Assembly (NCBI RefSeq): GCF_022230955.1
Contig: NZ_JAKKFI010000003.1
Location: 1-46,506, forward strand
Length of the DNA: 46,506 nucleotides
Reading direction: 5' to 3'
Source: Micromonospora cabrerizensis
GTDB lineage: Bacteria; Actinomycetota; Actinomycetes; Mycobacteriales; Micromonosporaceae
Shown: piece by piece, positions 6,215-14,680 of the stretch
How the letters are laid out: the number at the start of each line of letters is the position of its first letter
Numbering within the stretch: the stretch's first letter is position 1
Position numbers and translations under genes: made by a program
The notes under the pieces: model-generated
Databases searched by the model: none
What the model was told of the DNA's origin: nothing
Seen by the model: the letters and a program-made list of their open reading frames with translations, nothing else

Positions 6215-8731
6215 TCACGCGGACGCGGCGGCCACCGCCGTTCGGGCGACCAGCGCGCGGCGCAGGTCGTCGTCGGCGTCGGTCACCACCCGGCGTAGGC
6301 CGGGGGTCAGGTCGTCGCGGCCCAGCAACGCCGCGGCCGCCTCCCGGGTCGGCTGCGCCACGGCGTAGCGGGGGAACGCCAGGGCCGCCACCCGGTCGGC
6401 CGTCCAGGGGGTACGCCGACGCGCGGCGGCCGGCATGTCCGCGAAGTACCGATCGACGTACGCGGCGGTCAGCTCGGCCTGCTCGGGTTGCCAGAACCCC
6501 TCGGCGGTGGCCTCCAACGGTCGGCTGGACAGCTCGGTGTCGCGCACGATGATGTCCCAGGCGGCCTGCTTCGCGGCCGGGTCGGGCAGGGCGGCCCGGC
6601 AGCGGGCGGCGCGTTCCGCGCCCGTGGAGCTGTTGTCGGCGGCTGCCTCGATGGCGATCTCCGTCTCGCCGGCGACGCCCAGCACCACCAGTCGACGCAG
6701 CACCGCCCAGCGCAGCTCCTCGTCGACCTTGAGACCGGTCGGCACGTCCCGGCCGGCGAGCCAGCCGACGAGCAGGTCCGCGTCGGTGGTCGCGGCGATC
6801 CAGCCCCGGGCGGCGGCGAGTTGCAGCGACTCTCCCGCCGGCGCGCCGTCGAGCAGCCGCTGGCACGCCCCGGCGACCCGGGCCAGCGCGGCGGAGCGGG
6901 CCAGTGGGTCGAGGTAGCGGTCGATCAGCGACCGGCTGAGCGTCAGCACGTCCTCCGCGATGATCACCTCGGTCTCGGCCGGCAGCGCGGCGACCATCAG
7001 CTCGACGAGGCCGGTGACCGGCCGTTCTCCGTCGGTCGCCGCGTCCAGCGCCTCGCTCCACAGCACCGCCCTCGTCAGTGGGTCGGTCAGCCCGGGAAGC
7101 ACCAGCGGGACGGCGTCCGCCGATGCCGGGTCGAGGCGCACCTTGGCGAAGGTGAGGTCACCGTCGTTGGGCAGGAGCAGCCGGGCCGCCGGGGCGCCGG
7201 TCAGCTCGCCCAGGACCGTGCGGCCACCGTCGGCGACGGGGTCGACGCCCACCTCGTCCCGCTGGACGGTGCCGTCGACCGAGTAGCGGCCCACGCCGAT
7301 GCGGTGTGGACGCAACACCGGGTGTGACTCGGGCGCGGTCTGCACCAGGGCCACCTCGGCGTAGCGGCCGTCGGCGTCGACGGCGACCTCGGCGCGCAGG
7401 GTGTTGACCTGTGGGCGGCGCAGCCACAGCTCGGCCCAGCCGGACAGGTCTCTCCCGCTGGCTGCGGAGAGGCTGGTCAGCAGGTCGTCGAGGGTGGCGT
7501 TGCCGAAGCGGTGCGCCGCGAAGTGCGCGTTCAGGCCGGCGAGGAACGCCTCGTCACCGAGCCACGCGACCAGTTGCCGCAGCACGCTGGCGCCCTTGGC
7601 GTACGAGATGCCGTCGAAGTTGAGCAGGCCCTCGTCGGTGTCGGCCACCTCCTCCGGGGCGACCGGGTGGGTGGAGGGGCGCTGGTCGGCGGCGTACCCC
7701 CAGGCCTTGCGGCGCATCGCGAAGGTCGTCCACGCCTGGTCGAAGCGGGTCGCCTCGGCGGTGACCCGGGTGCCCAGGTATTCCGCGAAGGACTCGTTCA
7801 ACCACAGGTCGTCCCACCAACGCATGGTGACCAGGTCACCGAACCACATGTGCGCCATCTCGTGCGCGATGGTGGTGGCGCGCTGCTCCCGCTCGGTGTC
7901 CGTGACCGCCGAGCGGAACACATAGTCGTCACGGAAGGTGACGATGCCCGGGTTTTCCATGGCGCCCGCGTTGAACTCGGGCACGAACGCCTGGTCGTAC
8001 TTGCCGAACGGGTAACGCTCGGTGAAGAGCTGGTGGAACCGGTCCAGGCACTGCCGGGTGACGGTGAAGATCTCCTCGGCGTCGGCGTCCAGGTGCTCGG
8101 CGAGCGACCGGCGGCAGTAGATGCCCAGCGGCACGCCGTCGTGCTCGGCCCGCCGGACGTGGTACGGACCGGCGATCAGCGAGAAGAAGTATGTGGCCAG
8201 CGGCGCGGTCGGGGCGAACTCCCAACGGCCGGGCGTCGGGGTGGCGGCCACCTCGGCGTTGCCGGCCACCGTCCATTGCGACGGGGCGGTCACCGAGAGG
8301 GTGAACGGGGCCTTGAGGTCGGGCTGGTCGAAGGCGGCGAAGATGCGCTGCACGTTGTCGAGGAAGGACACCGCGTAGAGGTAGGTCTCGCCGTCGGCCG
8401 GGTCGACGAAGCGGTGCATCCCCTCGCCCGTGCGGGAATAGGCCATCTCCGCCTCGACGACCAGCGTGTTGTCCGTGACCAGGTCGTCGAGCGGCAGCCG
8501 GTTGTCGATGAGCAGATCGGGGTCCAGGTCGCGGTCGTTGAGGCGTACGCCGAGCAGTCTCGCGGGCTTGACCTCGGCGAAGGTGGCGGTGCCGGCGGTC
8601 GCCCGGAACCGGATCTCGACGCGGGAGCGGAACAGCTCGGTGCCACCGGTCAGGTCGAGGTCCACCTGATAGGACTCGACAGTAATCGCCGCGCCACGCG
8701 CGGTCGCCTCTACACGGGTCAGGCTCGGCAT
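6215..8731 (-). CDS. pepN: Aminopeptidase N (M1 family zinc metallopeptidase)
   Basis: An 838-residue M1 aminopeptidase that removes N-terminal residues from peptides. The substrate-binding GAMEN motif is near residue 254, and zinc motif HEMAH near 288-292 with the third ligand Glu in WLNESFAEY about 18 residues on. The N-terminal beta domain (about 1-185), catalytic domain (about 190-440) and helical ERAP1-like C-terminal domain follow the usual order and length. The ATG at 8731 starts MPSLTRVEATARG; longer frames run through non-coding sequence. It is divergent from the DUF397 gene over a 69-bp gap. There is no signal peptide, so the protein is cytoplasmic. Confidence 0.95.
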   Translation of the reverse strand: MPSLTRVEATARGAAITVESYQVDLDLTGGTELFRSRVEIRFRATAGTATFAEVKPARLLGVRLNDRDLDPDLLIDNRLPLDDLVTDNTLVVEAEMAYSRTGEGMHRFVDPADGETYLYAVSFLDNVQRIFAAFDQPDLKAPFTLSVTAPSQWTVAGNAEVAATPTPGRWEFAPTAPLATYFFSLIAGPYHVRRAEHDGVPLGIYCRRSLAEHLDADAEEIFTVTRQCLDRFHQLFTERYPFGKYDQAFVPEFNAGAMENPGIVTFRDDYVFRSAVTDTEREQRATTIAHEMAHMWFGDLVTMRWWDDLWLNESFAEYLGTRVTAEATRFDQAWTTFAMRRKAWGYAADQRPSTHPVAPEEVADTDEGLLNFDGISYAKGASVLRQLVAWLGDEAFLAGLNAHFAAHRFGNATLDDLLTSLSAASGRDLSGWAELWLRRPQVNTLRAEVAVDADGRYAEVALVQTAPESHPVLRPHRIGVGRYSVDGTVQRDEVGVDPVADGGRTVLGELTGAPAARLLLPNDGDLTFAKVRLDPASADAVPLVLPGLTDPLTRAVLWSEALDAATDGERPVTGLVELMVAALPAETEVIIAEDVLTLSRSLIDRYLDPLARSAALARVAGACQRLLDGAPAGESLQLAAARGWIAATTDADLLVGWLAGRDVPTGLKVDEELRWAVLRRLVVLGVAGETEIAIEAAADNSSTGAERAARCRAALPDPAAKQAAWDIIVRDTELSSRPLEATAEGFWQPEQAELTAAYVDRYFADMPAAARRRTPWTADRVAALAFPRYAVAQPTREAAAALLGRDDLTPGLRRVVTDADDDLRRALVARTAVAAASA

Positions 8732-8800
8732 CCGCTTATCCTGCCCGATGGGGATCGGCACCCGGTCACCACACGTCCCTCGGCACTGGAGGAAAGAACC

Positions 8801-9019
8801 ATGGCGCAGCACCCCAAGGGCGACTTCGACCTCTCTCGGGCGGTCTGGCAGCGGGCCGAAGGGGACACCTCCGACAGCGCCGTCGAGGTCGCCTTCGTCG
8901 ACGATCTGATCGGGATGCGCAACTCGGCCGAGCCGGACGGGCCGGTGCTGGTCTTCACGCAGGCCGAGTGGGACGCGTTCGTGGCCGGCGCGCAGGACGG
9001 CGAGTTTGACCTGGACTGA
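8801..9019 (+). CDS. DUF397 domain-containing small protein
   Basis: A 72-residue acidic protein matching DUF397, with AVWQRAEGDTSDSAVEVAFVDD, IGMRNSAEPDGPVLVFTQAEW and an ending like FVAGAQDGEFD. In streptomycetes and relatives DUF397 proteins are usually encoded beside an XRE-type helix-turn-helix regulator and can antagonise it, as in BldB/WhiJ-like systems. No such regulator lies next to this copy. ATG at 8801 follows GGAGGAAAG. Confidence 0.9.
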   Translation: MAQHPKGDFDLSRAVWQRAEGDTSDSAVEVAFVDDLIGMRNSAEPDGPVLVFTQAEWDAFVAGAQDGEFDLD

Positions 9020-9077
9020 TCGCGCCCGCCGGTGTGCGGTGGCCGTCGACCCGGGATCGACAACCCCGGGTTGGCGG

Positions 9078-9479
9078 TCAGCCACGGGCGGGGCCGTCGC
9101 CGTCGCCCCAGCCGAGACCGCCGGGGCCCGGGGCGTGGTGGAACCCGGGGTGGTCGGCCACGTCGACGCAGCGCTCGCCGTCCGGGCCGAGAGCGCCGCA
9201 GAACAGCCGCTCGGCCCGCTGCCACGCATCGGCCGGTGACAGGGCTGCCGCCCCGAGCGCCACCTCCGGGCGGAGCAGGGTGAGCGCCTCCGCGTACGCG
9301 ACGGCCAGCTCGCGTGCCTCGACCACGCTGGGGGCGGTGAAGCCCAGGTGCACGGTGAAGAAGCGGTGTGGCCGGGTGGGCCGCCGGGGCGGCCCGATGA
9401 GTGGCCTCGGGTCGCGGCCGTGGCCCAGTGCCCCGATCGCTCGTCGCTGCCGCCAGTGCGGTGATGTGTTGTCGCGCAT
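9078..9479 (-). CDS. Hypothetical protein, 133 aa
   Basis: I do not recognise a family. The ATG at 9479 has a good upstream GGGGAGGGCGG. The first 40 residues are Arg/Pro-rich. The middle (FFTVHLGFTAPSVVEARELAVAYAEAL and PADAWQRAERLFCGALGPDGERC) looks like a short alpha/beta fold, and the C-terminus is Gly/His-rich. It is convergent with the DUF397 gene and divergent from the P450 gene, and stands alone as a transcription unit. The coding call rests on codon bias and the ribosome site, so it is moderate. Confidence 0.6.
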   Translation of the reverse strand: MRDNTSPHWRQRRAIGALGHGRDPRPLIGPPRRPTRPHRFFTVHLGFTAPSVVEARELAVAYAEALTLLRPEVALGAAALSPADAWQRAERLFCGALGPDGERCVDVADHPGFHHAPGPGGLGWGDGDGPARG

Positions 9480-9564
9480 CCGCCCTCCCCGTGGTTGCCC
9501 CACCAGCAGCAAACCAGGTTCCGCTGCCCCTGGGAGGGGCCAGCCGGCGTGCCGTCGGCGCGGG

Positions 9565-9589
9565 GATTCAGCGGCCGTGAGGGGGGTAC
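9565..9589 (+). promoter_or_regulatory. SigB/SigF-type promoter before the P450 gene
   Basis: GATT (9565-9568), a 15-nt spacer and GGGTAC (9584-9589) fit the stress-sigma consensus of streptomycetes (GNNT-N14-16-GGGTAY). The -10 lies 49 bp before the ATG. It is the loosest of the four similar sites in this region. Confidence 0.4.
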
Positions 9590-9638
9590 ACGCAGCCGGC
9601 CGGTGGCGACCCCGGCCGCACCCGCGTGAGGAGACCCG

Positions 9639-10886
9639 ATGCCGACCATGCCGGCCGACCGCAGCCCGGACAGCACCCTCGCGTTGCTCCGTGCCGGCTA
9701 CCGGTTCATCGGCGAACGGTGCGAGCGGTACGGCAGCGACGTCTTCCAGGCCCGGATCCTGCTGGCACCGACCATCTGCCTGCGTGGCCGGCCAGCGGCG
9801 ATGTTGTTCTACGACACCGAACGCTTCGAACGCGCGACCGCCATGCCGCTGCGGGTGCAGCGGACCCTCACCGGTCGGCGTGGTGTGCAGGGGTTGGACG
9901 GCCCTGAGCACTCCGACCGCAAGGCCATGTTCATGTCGATCATGACGCCGACCGCCATCCGACAACTCGGCGAGCTCTTCGACGAGGAGTGGCAGGCACG
10001 GGTTCCCGCCTGGGAGGCCGCCGGGCCGCTGCCGCTCTACGACGAGCTGGGCCGGTTGCTGACCCGGGTGGTCTGTGCCTGGGCGGGGGTGCCGCTGCCC
10101 ACGTCGCAGGTCGAGCGGCGCGCCGTCGACCTGCACGCGATGATCGAGGCTCCGGCGGTGGTCGGTCCCCGGCACTGGCGGGGACGGCTCGCCCGTCGCC
10201 GCACCGAACGCTGGCTCGCCGACCTCGTCGAGCGGACCCGGGTCGGCTTCTGTCCGGCGCCGCCCGGCAGCGCCCTGGCCGTGATCGCCGAGCACCGGGA
10301 CCGGCAGGGCCAACTGCTCCCCCGCCGGGTGGCGGCGGTGGAACTGCTCAACGTGCTGCGGCCGGTGGTCGCGGTGGACCAGTACATCGCGTTCGCCGCG
10401 CTCGCCCTGCACGACCACCCGGGCTGGCGGGAACGGGTCCGGGGCGACGGCGGGGCCACCGACAACTTCGTCCAGGAGGTACGCCGCTACTACCCGTTCT
10501 TTCCGATCGCGGCGGCCCGGGTCCGGCACTCCTTCGACTGGCAGGGCCACCACTTTCCGCAGGGACGCCGGGTGCTGCTCGACCTGTACGGCACCAACCA
10601 CCACCCGACCCTCTGGCCGGAACCGGAACTGTTCCGCCCGGAGCGGTTCGCCGACCGTCGCGTGGACCCGTTCGAGCTGATCCCGCAGGGCGGCGGTGAC
10701 CACTGGGCCGGGCACCGTTGCGCGGGCGAATGGATCACCATCGACCTGATGAAGCGGGCGGTCACCAACCTGACCAGCACCATGCGCTACGACGTGCCCG
10801 TCCAGGATCTGGCCCTGGACCTGCACCGGATGCCGGCGATGCCGCCGCTCGGCCTGACCCTCAGCAACATCCGTCGCACCACCTGA
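9639..10886 (+). CDS. CYP152-type fatty-acid hydroxylating P450 peroxygenase
   Basis: A 415-residue cytochrome P450 of the CYP152 (P450-BSbeta/SPalpha/OleT) type. These enzymes use H2O2 directly to hydroxylate or decarboxylate fatty acids. The heme ligand Cys361 is in QGGGDHW..HRCAGEWIT, a CYP152 signature. Arg241-Pro242 in NVLRPVVAV replaces the acid-alcohol pair of ordinary P450s and binds the substrate carboxylate. Residue 84 in GVQGLDG is Gln, as in the hydroxylase BSbeta, where OleT has His. The protein is therefore more likely a hydroxylase than an alkene-forming decarboxylase. ATG at 9639 follows GTGAGGAGA. A stress-type promoter lies 50 bp upstream. Confidence 0.93.
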   Translation: MPTMPADRSPDSTLALLRAGYRFIGERCERYGSDVFQARILLAPTICLRGRPAAMLFYDTERFERATAMPLRVQRTLTGRRGVQGLDGPEHSDRKAMFMSIMTPTAIRQLGELFDEEWQARVPAWEAAGPLPLYDELGRLLTRVVCAWAGVPLPTSQVERRAVDLHAMIEAPAVVGPRHWRGRLARRRTERWLADLVERTRVGFCPAPPGSALAVIAEHRDRQGQLLPRRVAAVELLNVLRPVVAVDQYIAFAALALHDHPGWRERVRGDGGATDNFVQEVRRYYPFFPIAAARVRHSFDWQGHHFPQGRRVLLDLYGTNHHPTLWPEPELFRPERFADRRVDPFELIPQGGGDHWAGHRCAGEWITIDLMKRAVTNLTSTMRYDVPVQDLALDLHRMPAMPPLGLTLSNIRRTT

Positions 10887-10890
10887 CCTG

Positions 10891-10925
10891 CGCCTCGCCG
10901 GTCTTTCAGGGTGACCGGCGAGGCG
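10891..10925. terminator. Bidirectional hairpin between P450 and alcohol dehydrogenase
   Basis: CGCCTCGCCGGTC (10891-10903) pairs perfectly with 10913-10925 around a 9-nt loop. It lies between convergent genes. Confidence 0.75.
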
Positions 10926-10939
10926 GCGCGCCCAGCGGG

Positions 10940-12109
10940 TCAGGGGTGCAGGACGCTGCGGAGACAGCCGTCCTGCTTCTTCTCGAACAGCTCGTAGCCC
11001 TTTGCGCCCTCTTCCAGGGAGATCGGGTGGGTGGCCAGGTAGCCGGGGTCGATCTCGCCGGCGGCGAGCCGGTCGAGCAGCATCGGGATGTAGCGCTGCG
11101 CGTGCATCTGCCCCATCCGCAGCACCAGGGCCTTGTTCATGGCCGCGCCGAGCGGGAACTTGTCGACCAGACCGGCGTACACGCCGACGATGCTCACCGT
11201 TCCACCCTTACGGCAGGCCATGATCGCCTGGCGTACGGAGGTCGGCCGGTCGGTCTGCGACCGCGCCGCCTGCTTCGCCCGGTCGTACGCGTAGGTCGGC
11301 CCGACGTCGTGCGACTCCATGCCGACGGCCTCGATGCAGGCGTCCGGCCCACGGCCGGCGGTCAGCTCCCGCAGCGCCTCCAGCACGTCCGTCTCGGCGT
11401 AGTTGATCGTCTCGACGCCGACCCGCTCGGCCGCCGTGGCGAGCCGGTCCGGGAAACGGTCGATCATGATGACCCGCTCGGCGCCAAGGAGTTGCGCCGA
11501 CCGGGCCGCCATCTGACCGACACCGCCGGCGCCCCAGACGGCGACCACCTCACCACCGGTGAGCCCGCAGAAGTCCGCCGCCATCCACCCGGTGGGCATC
11601 GCGTCGGAGGCGAACACCACCGAGTCGTCCGGCACCCCGTCGGGCACCCCGAACGCACCCACGTCACCGAACGGCACCCGGATGTACTCGGCGTGCGACC
11701 CCGAGTAGCCACCGGCGGCGTGCGAGTAGCCGAGGATGCCTGCCGGTGAGTGCCCCCACAGCTTCTCGGTGAACACCGGCTGGGGGTTGGAGTTGTCGCA
11801 GAGCGAGTACTGCTCGGTGCGGCAGTACCAGCAGCCACCGCAGGCGACCACCGACCCGACCACCACCCGGTCACCGACCTTGTGCCGTCGTACGCCGGGC
11901 CCGGTCTCCACCACCTCGCCCATGAACTCGTGGCCGAGGATGTCGCCCTCCCGCATCGCCGGCAGGTACCCGTTGATCAGGTGCAGGTCGGAGCCACAGA
12001 CACTGCTGGCCCGGACCCGGACGATGATGTCCCCCTCGGCGCGGATCCTGGGCTCCGGCACGTCCCGCACCGCCAGCTTGCCGACGCCTTCCCAACACAG
12101 TGCCCTCAC
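10940..12109 (-). CDS. Zinc-dependent alcohol dehydrogenase (formaldehyde dehydrogenase-like)
   Basis: A 389-residue medium-chain dehydrogenase. The catalytic zinc site is Cys38, His60 and Glu61; the structural zinc cysteines are 90, 93, 96 and 104. The Rossmann motif GAGGVGQ is near residue 197. A segment rich in charged residues around 270-300 resembles the insertion of glutathione-independent formaldehyde dehydrogenases and threonine-dehydrogenase-like proteins. The true substrate is unknown. The GTG at 12109 overlaps the stop codon of the SRPBCC gene by 4 bp, so the two are one operon with coupled translation, probably under the stress-type promoter at 12796-12820. Confidence 0.92.
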   Translation of the reverse strand: MRALCWEGVGKLAVRDVPEPRIRAEGDIIVRVRASSVCGSDLHLINGYLPAMREGDILGHEFMGEVVETGPGVRRHKVGDRVVVGSVVACGGCWYCRTEQYSLCDNSNPQPVFTEKLWGHSPAGILGYSHAAGGYSGSHAEYIRVPFGDVGAFGVPDGVPDDSVVFASDAMPTGWMAADFCGLTGGEVVAVWGAGGVGQMAARSAQLLGAERVIMIDRFPDRLATAAERVGVETINYAETDVLEALRELTAGRGPDACIEAVGMESHDVGPTYAYDRAKQAARSQTDRPTSVRQAIMACRKGGTVSIVGVYAGLVDKFPLGAAMNKALVLRMGQMHAQRYIPMLLDRLAAGEIDPGYLATHPISLEEGAKGYELFEKKQDGCLRSVLHP

Positions 12110-12744
12110 GCCCGGCCTCCCGTCATCAGCTTCTCCCGGACCTTGTCGGTCGCCTTCTCCTGCCTCGGGCTGCGGCCGGACGGGTCGTCGCGGGTGTCCA
12201 TCACCTGGCCACACTCGATCAGCGACTTCACCCGCCGCAGGGCGTCCCGCAGCGCCAGATCGGGGTCGTCCCCACCGATCAGGCCGAAGACCCGGCGCAC
12301 CGGGCCCGAGCGGTACCGCAGCTCGGCCCGGATCTCGGTGCCCCGGCCCTGGGGCGCGTCGACCAGCTCGATCCGCCCCTCCTGCGGCGCCGGCCCGTCC
12401 TCGACCCGCCACCGCAGCGTGCCCGGACCGTCGACGGTGATCTCCGCCCGCCACTCGGTGTCGCCGCCAGCCCGGTCGCGGGCCACGCACCGCCAGCGCC
12501 GGTCGTCGAGCTGCTCCAGGGTCGCCCACCCGGCCAGCGCGCGGTCCAGCCGTTCCCGGTCGGTCCAGAAGCCGATCACCCCGTCCCGGGACCGGTCCAC
12601 GGTCACCCCGCGACGAACCACGTACCAGCCGTCCTGCCGCTCCGGCTGATGCCGGTGCCGACGTCGCGCCACCGCCCGACCCACACCGACCGCCGTGACC
12701 GCGGTGACGCCGAGCACCGCCCATCTCGTTCCGTTGTTGGTCAT
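12106..12744 (-). CDS. Membrane-anchored SRPBCC (polyketide cyclase-like) protein
   Basis: A 212-residue protein. A hydrophobic N-terminal segment (about residues 8-25, AVLGVTAVTAVGVG) is followed by an Arg/His-rich stretch. An SRPBCC/START-like domain follows (about 45-165), showing VDRSRDGVIGFWTDRERL, WRAEITVDGPGTLRW and GTEIRAELRYRSGP. Such domains bind hydrophobic ligands; members linked to dehydrogenases are common in actinobacteria but of unknown function. The C-terminal tail is charged. ATG at 12744 follows GGAGGAGACG. First gene of a two-gene operon with the zinc dehydrogenase. Confidence 0.82.
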   Translation of the reverse strand: MTNNGTRWAVLGVTAVTAVGVGRAVARRRHRHQPERQDGWYVVRRGVTVDRSRDGVIGFWTDRERLDRALAGWATLEQLDDRRWRCVARDRAGGDTEWRAEITVDGPGTLRWRVEDGPAPQEGRIELVDAPQGRGTEIRAELRYRSGPVRRVFGLIGGDDPDLALRDALRRVKSLIECGQVMDTRDDPSGRSPRQEKATDKVREKLMTGGRA

Positions 12745-12795
12745 CTCGTCTCCTCCACCCGGACATCCGGGGATGGACAGCTCTTTCCGGCAGCG

Positions 12796-12820
12796 CTACC
12801 CGGCGGCGGGCGGTCGAAAC
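12796..12820 (-). promoter_or_regulatory. SigB/SigF-type promoter of the SRPBCC-dehydrogenase operon
   Basis: On the minus strand GTTT (12820-12817), a 15-nt spacer and GGGTAG (12801-12796) match the actinobacterial stress-sigma consensus GTTT-N14-17-GGGTA. The -10 lies 51 bp before the ATG at 12744. Confidence 0.55.
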
Positions 12821-12903
12821 AACACGTCCGTTTGATCGCCGGGAATGCGGGCAGGTGCTGCTCAGCCACCGGCTCACCGCTGTCCTGCCGAGGAGGGACG
12901 TCG

Positions 12904-13947
12904 ATGTCCTTGTTCAGCCCACCTGGTGACGCCCGGCCCGCCGCCCGCGGGTGGGGCGTCGCAGACGACCGCGCCGGCACGGCGCCGGTCCGACTGCCGA
13001 TGACGTACGTGCTGCCACTGCGTTGGCACTCCGACACCGGCCTGGCCGAGTTGACCGGCTACCTGCGGTGGCTGGCCGACCGGGTCGACGTGATCGTGGT
13101 CGACGGCTCCGCACCGGATCTTTTCGCGCGGCACGCCGACGTCTGGCGGGGGCTGGTCCGGCACCTTCCGCCCGACGCTGCCACTCGCGGGCTCAACGGC
13201 AAGGTGCTCGGCGTACGCACCGGCGTGCGCGCGGCGGACCACGAGCACGTGGTGATCGCCGACGACGACGTCCGGTACGACGGGGCCGGGCTGACCGCCG
13301 TGCACCGGCTGCTGGACCGGGTCGACCTGGTACGACCGCAGAACTACTTCGACCCACTGCCCTGGCACGCCTGGTGGGACACCGGCCGGACGTTACTCAA
13401 CCGGGCGCTCGGCGCGGACTACCCGGGGACCCTCGCGGTGCGGCGCAGCACCTTCCTCGCCATGGGCGGCTACGACCCGGACGTGCTCTTCGAGAACCTG
13501 GAGCTGATCCGCACCCTGCGCGCGTACGACGGCACCGAGGCCGCCCCGGCCTGGCTCTACGTACGCCGGCTGCCTCCGGACGCCGCGCACTTCCGCGGTC
13601 AACGGGTCCGTCAGGCGTACGACGATCTGGCCCAGCCGGCCCGCCTGCTGACCGCGCTCGCGGTCCTGCCGGCGCTGGCCGCGGCGGTCGCGGCCCGGCG
13701 GCCCGCGCTGTTGCTCGGCGCGGCGGCCGGCACCGTGGCCCTCGCCGAGCTGGGTCGCCGTCGCGCCGGCGGCACCGCGGTCTTCCCCGCGGCGACGGCG
13801 CTGGCGGCTCCGGTCTGGCTGCTGGAGCGCGGCGTGTGCGGCTGGCTCGCGGTCGCCCAGCGGGTCCTGTTCGGCGGTGTCCGCTACGGCGACACCCGAA
13901 TCCGCCGGGCCGCCCACCCGATCCGCGCCCTGCGACGCCGCCGCTGA
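12904..13947 (+). CDS. Family 2-type glycosyltransferase with C-terminal membrane segments
   Basis: A 347-residue protein. A GT-A fold occupies about residues 30-235: YVLPLRW, VVDGS, then the metal-binding IADDDVRYD with Asp120-122. LAVRRSTFLAMGGYDPDVLFENLEL resembles the acceptor region of GT2 enzymes. Two or three hydrophobic stretches follow (about 238-262 and 283-310), and the end is Arg-rich. It probably transfers a sugar to a membrane lipid or cell-wall acceptor on the cytoplasmic face. Donor and acceptor are unknown. ATG at 12904 follows GAGGAGGGA. It is divergent from the SRPBCC-dehydrogenase operon across a 159-bp gap. Confidence 0.82.
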   Translation: MSLFSPPGDARPAARGWGVADDRAGTAPVRLPMTYVLPLRWHSDTGLAELTGYLRWLADRVDVIVVDGSAPDLFARHADVWRGLVRHLPPDAATRGLNGKVLGVRTGVRAADHEHVVIADDDVRYDGAGLTAVHRLLDRVDLVRPQNYFDPLPWHAWWDTGRTLLNRALGADYPGTLAVRRSTFLAMGGYDPDVLFENLELIRTLRAYDGTEAAPAWLYVRRLPPDAAHFRGQRVRQAYDDLAQPARLLTALAVLPALAAAVAARRPALLLGAAAGTVALAELGRRRAGGTAVFPAATALAAPVWLLERGVCGWLAVAQRVLFGGVRYGDTRIRRAAHPIRALRRRR

Positions 13948-13976
13948 TCACACCCCGCCCGTGGGCGGCACCGACG

Positions 13977-14014
13977 CGACAGCTCGCGGTCACCGAAGTG
14001 GCCGCGAGCTGTCG
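13977..14014. terminator. Bidirectional hairpin between glycosyltransferase and DUF3618 gene
   Basis: CGACAGCTCGCGG (13977-13989) pairs with 14002-14014, and CAC/GTG inside extends the stem to a CGAA loop. It lies between two convergent genes. Confidence 0.78.
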
Positions 14015-14029
14015 GGATCGAGGGTGGGG

Positions 14030-14680
14030 TCAGGAGTTGACCTGGTGCCGGGCCTGCTGGGCATGGTCCTTGACGTCCTGCGCGGCCGACTTCGAGTCGT
14101 CCTTGACCGCGTGCACGGCGTCCTGGGCGGTGGACTTCACCGACTCGGCGGCGTGCTGGGCCGGGTCCCGCAGCTCTTCCTTGAGCTCGCTGGCAACCTC
14201 GCCCAGCTTCTCCTTCACCGCACCGCTGTGCTCGCCGACCCGCTCCTTGAGCTGGGTCGCGGCCTCCTGCTCACGGCGGGAGGCCGGGATCAGCGACGAG
14301 GCCAGCCAGCCGACCCCGAACGCGATCAGACCGGCGGCGAGGGGGTTGCCCTGGGACTTCTGCCGGATCACCCGCGGAGCGCTGTGGGCGGCGTCGCTGA
14401 CAGTGGTCGCCGCCGACTGCGCGGCGTCGCTGACGCTGGAGGCCGCCGACGAGGCGCGGTCACCCACCGAGTGGGCGGCCTGGCCGGTGCCGTGGCCGAG
14501 GTCAGACGCGGTTCCCATGACCTTGTCCCTCACATTCTGCAGAGCGGAACGGGCCCGCTGCTTGCGGTCGTCGACGATGCGGCTGGGGCTGACCTTGTAC
14601 GCCAGCGCGTCCACATCGGAGCTGAGGCTGTTACGGGTGGCTTCGATCTCGCGGCGGATCTGATCGGGATCGGTGCTCAT
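14030..14680 (-). CDS. DUF3618 domain-containing membrane protein
   Basis: A 216-residue protein opening with the DUF3618 signature (residues about 3-35, PDQIRREIEATRNSLSSDVD). A Ser/Ala-rich helical stretch is followed by a short transmembrane segment (about 115-132, GLIAFGVGWLASSLI) and a long amphipathic charged helix rich in Ala, Lys, Asp and Gln, like LEA or YtxH-type stress proteins. ATG at 14680 overlaps the Holin-X gene stop by 4 bp. It is the last gene of a three-gene leftward set of envelope proteins. The function of DUF3618 is not known. Confidence 0.88.
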   Translation of the reverse strand: MSTDPDQIRREIEATRNSLSSDVDALAYKVSPSRIVDDRKQRARSALQNVRDKVMGTASDLGHGTGQAAHSVGDRASSAASSVSDAAQSAATTVSDAAHSAPRVIRQKSQGNPLAAGLIAFGVGWLASSLIPASRREQEAATQLKERVGEHSGAVKEKLGEVASELKEELRDPAQHAAESVKSTAQDAVHAVKDDSKSAAQDVKDHAQQARHQVNS

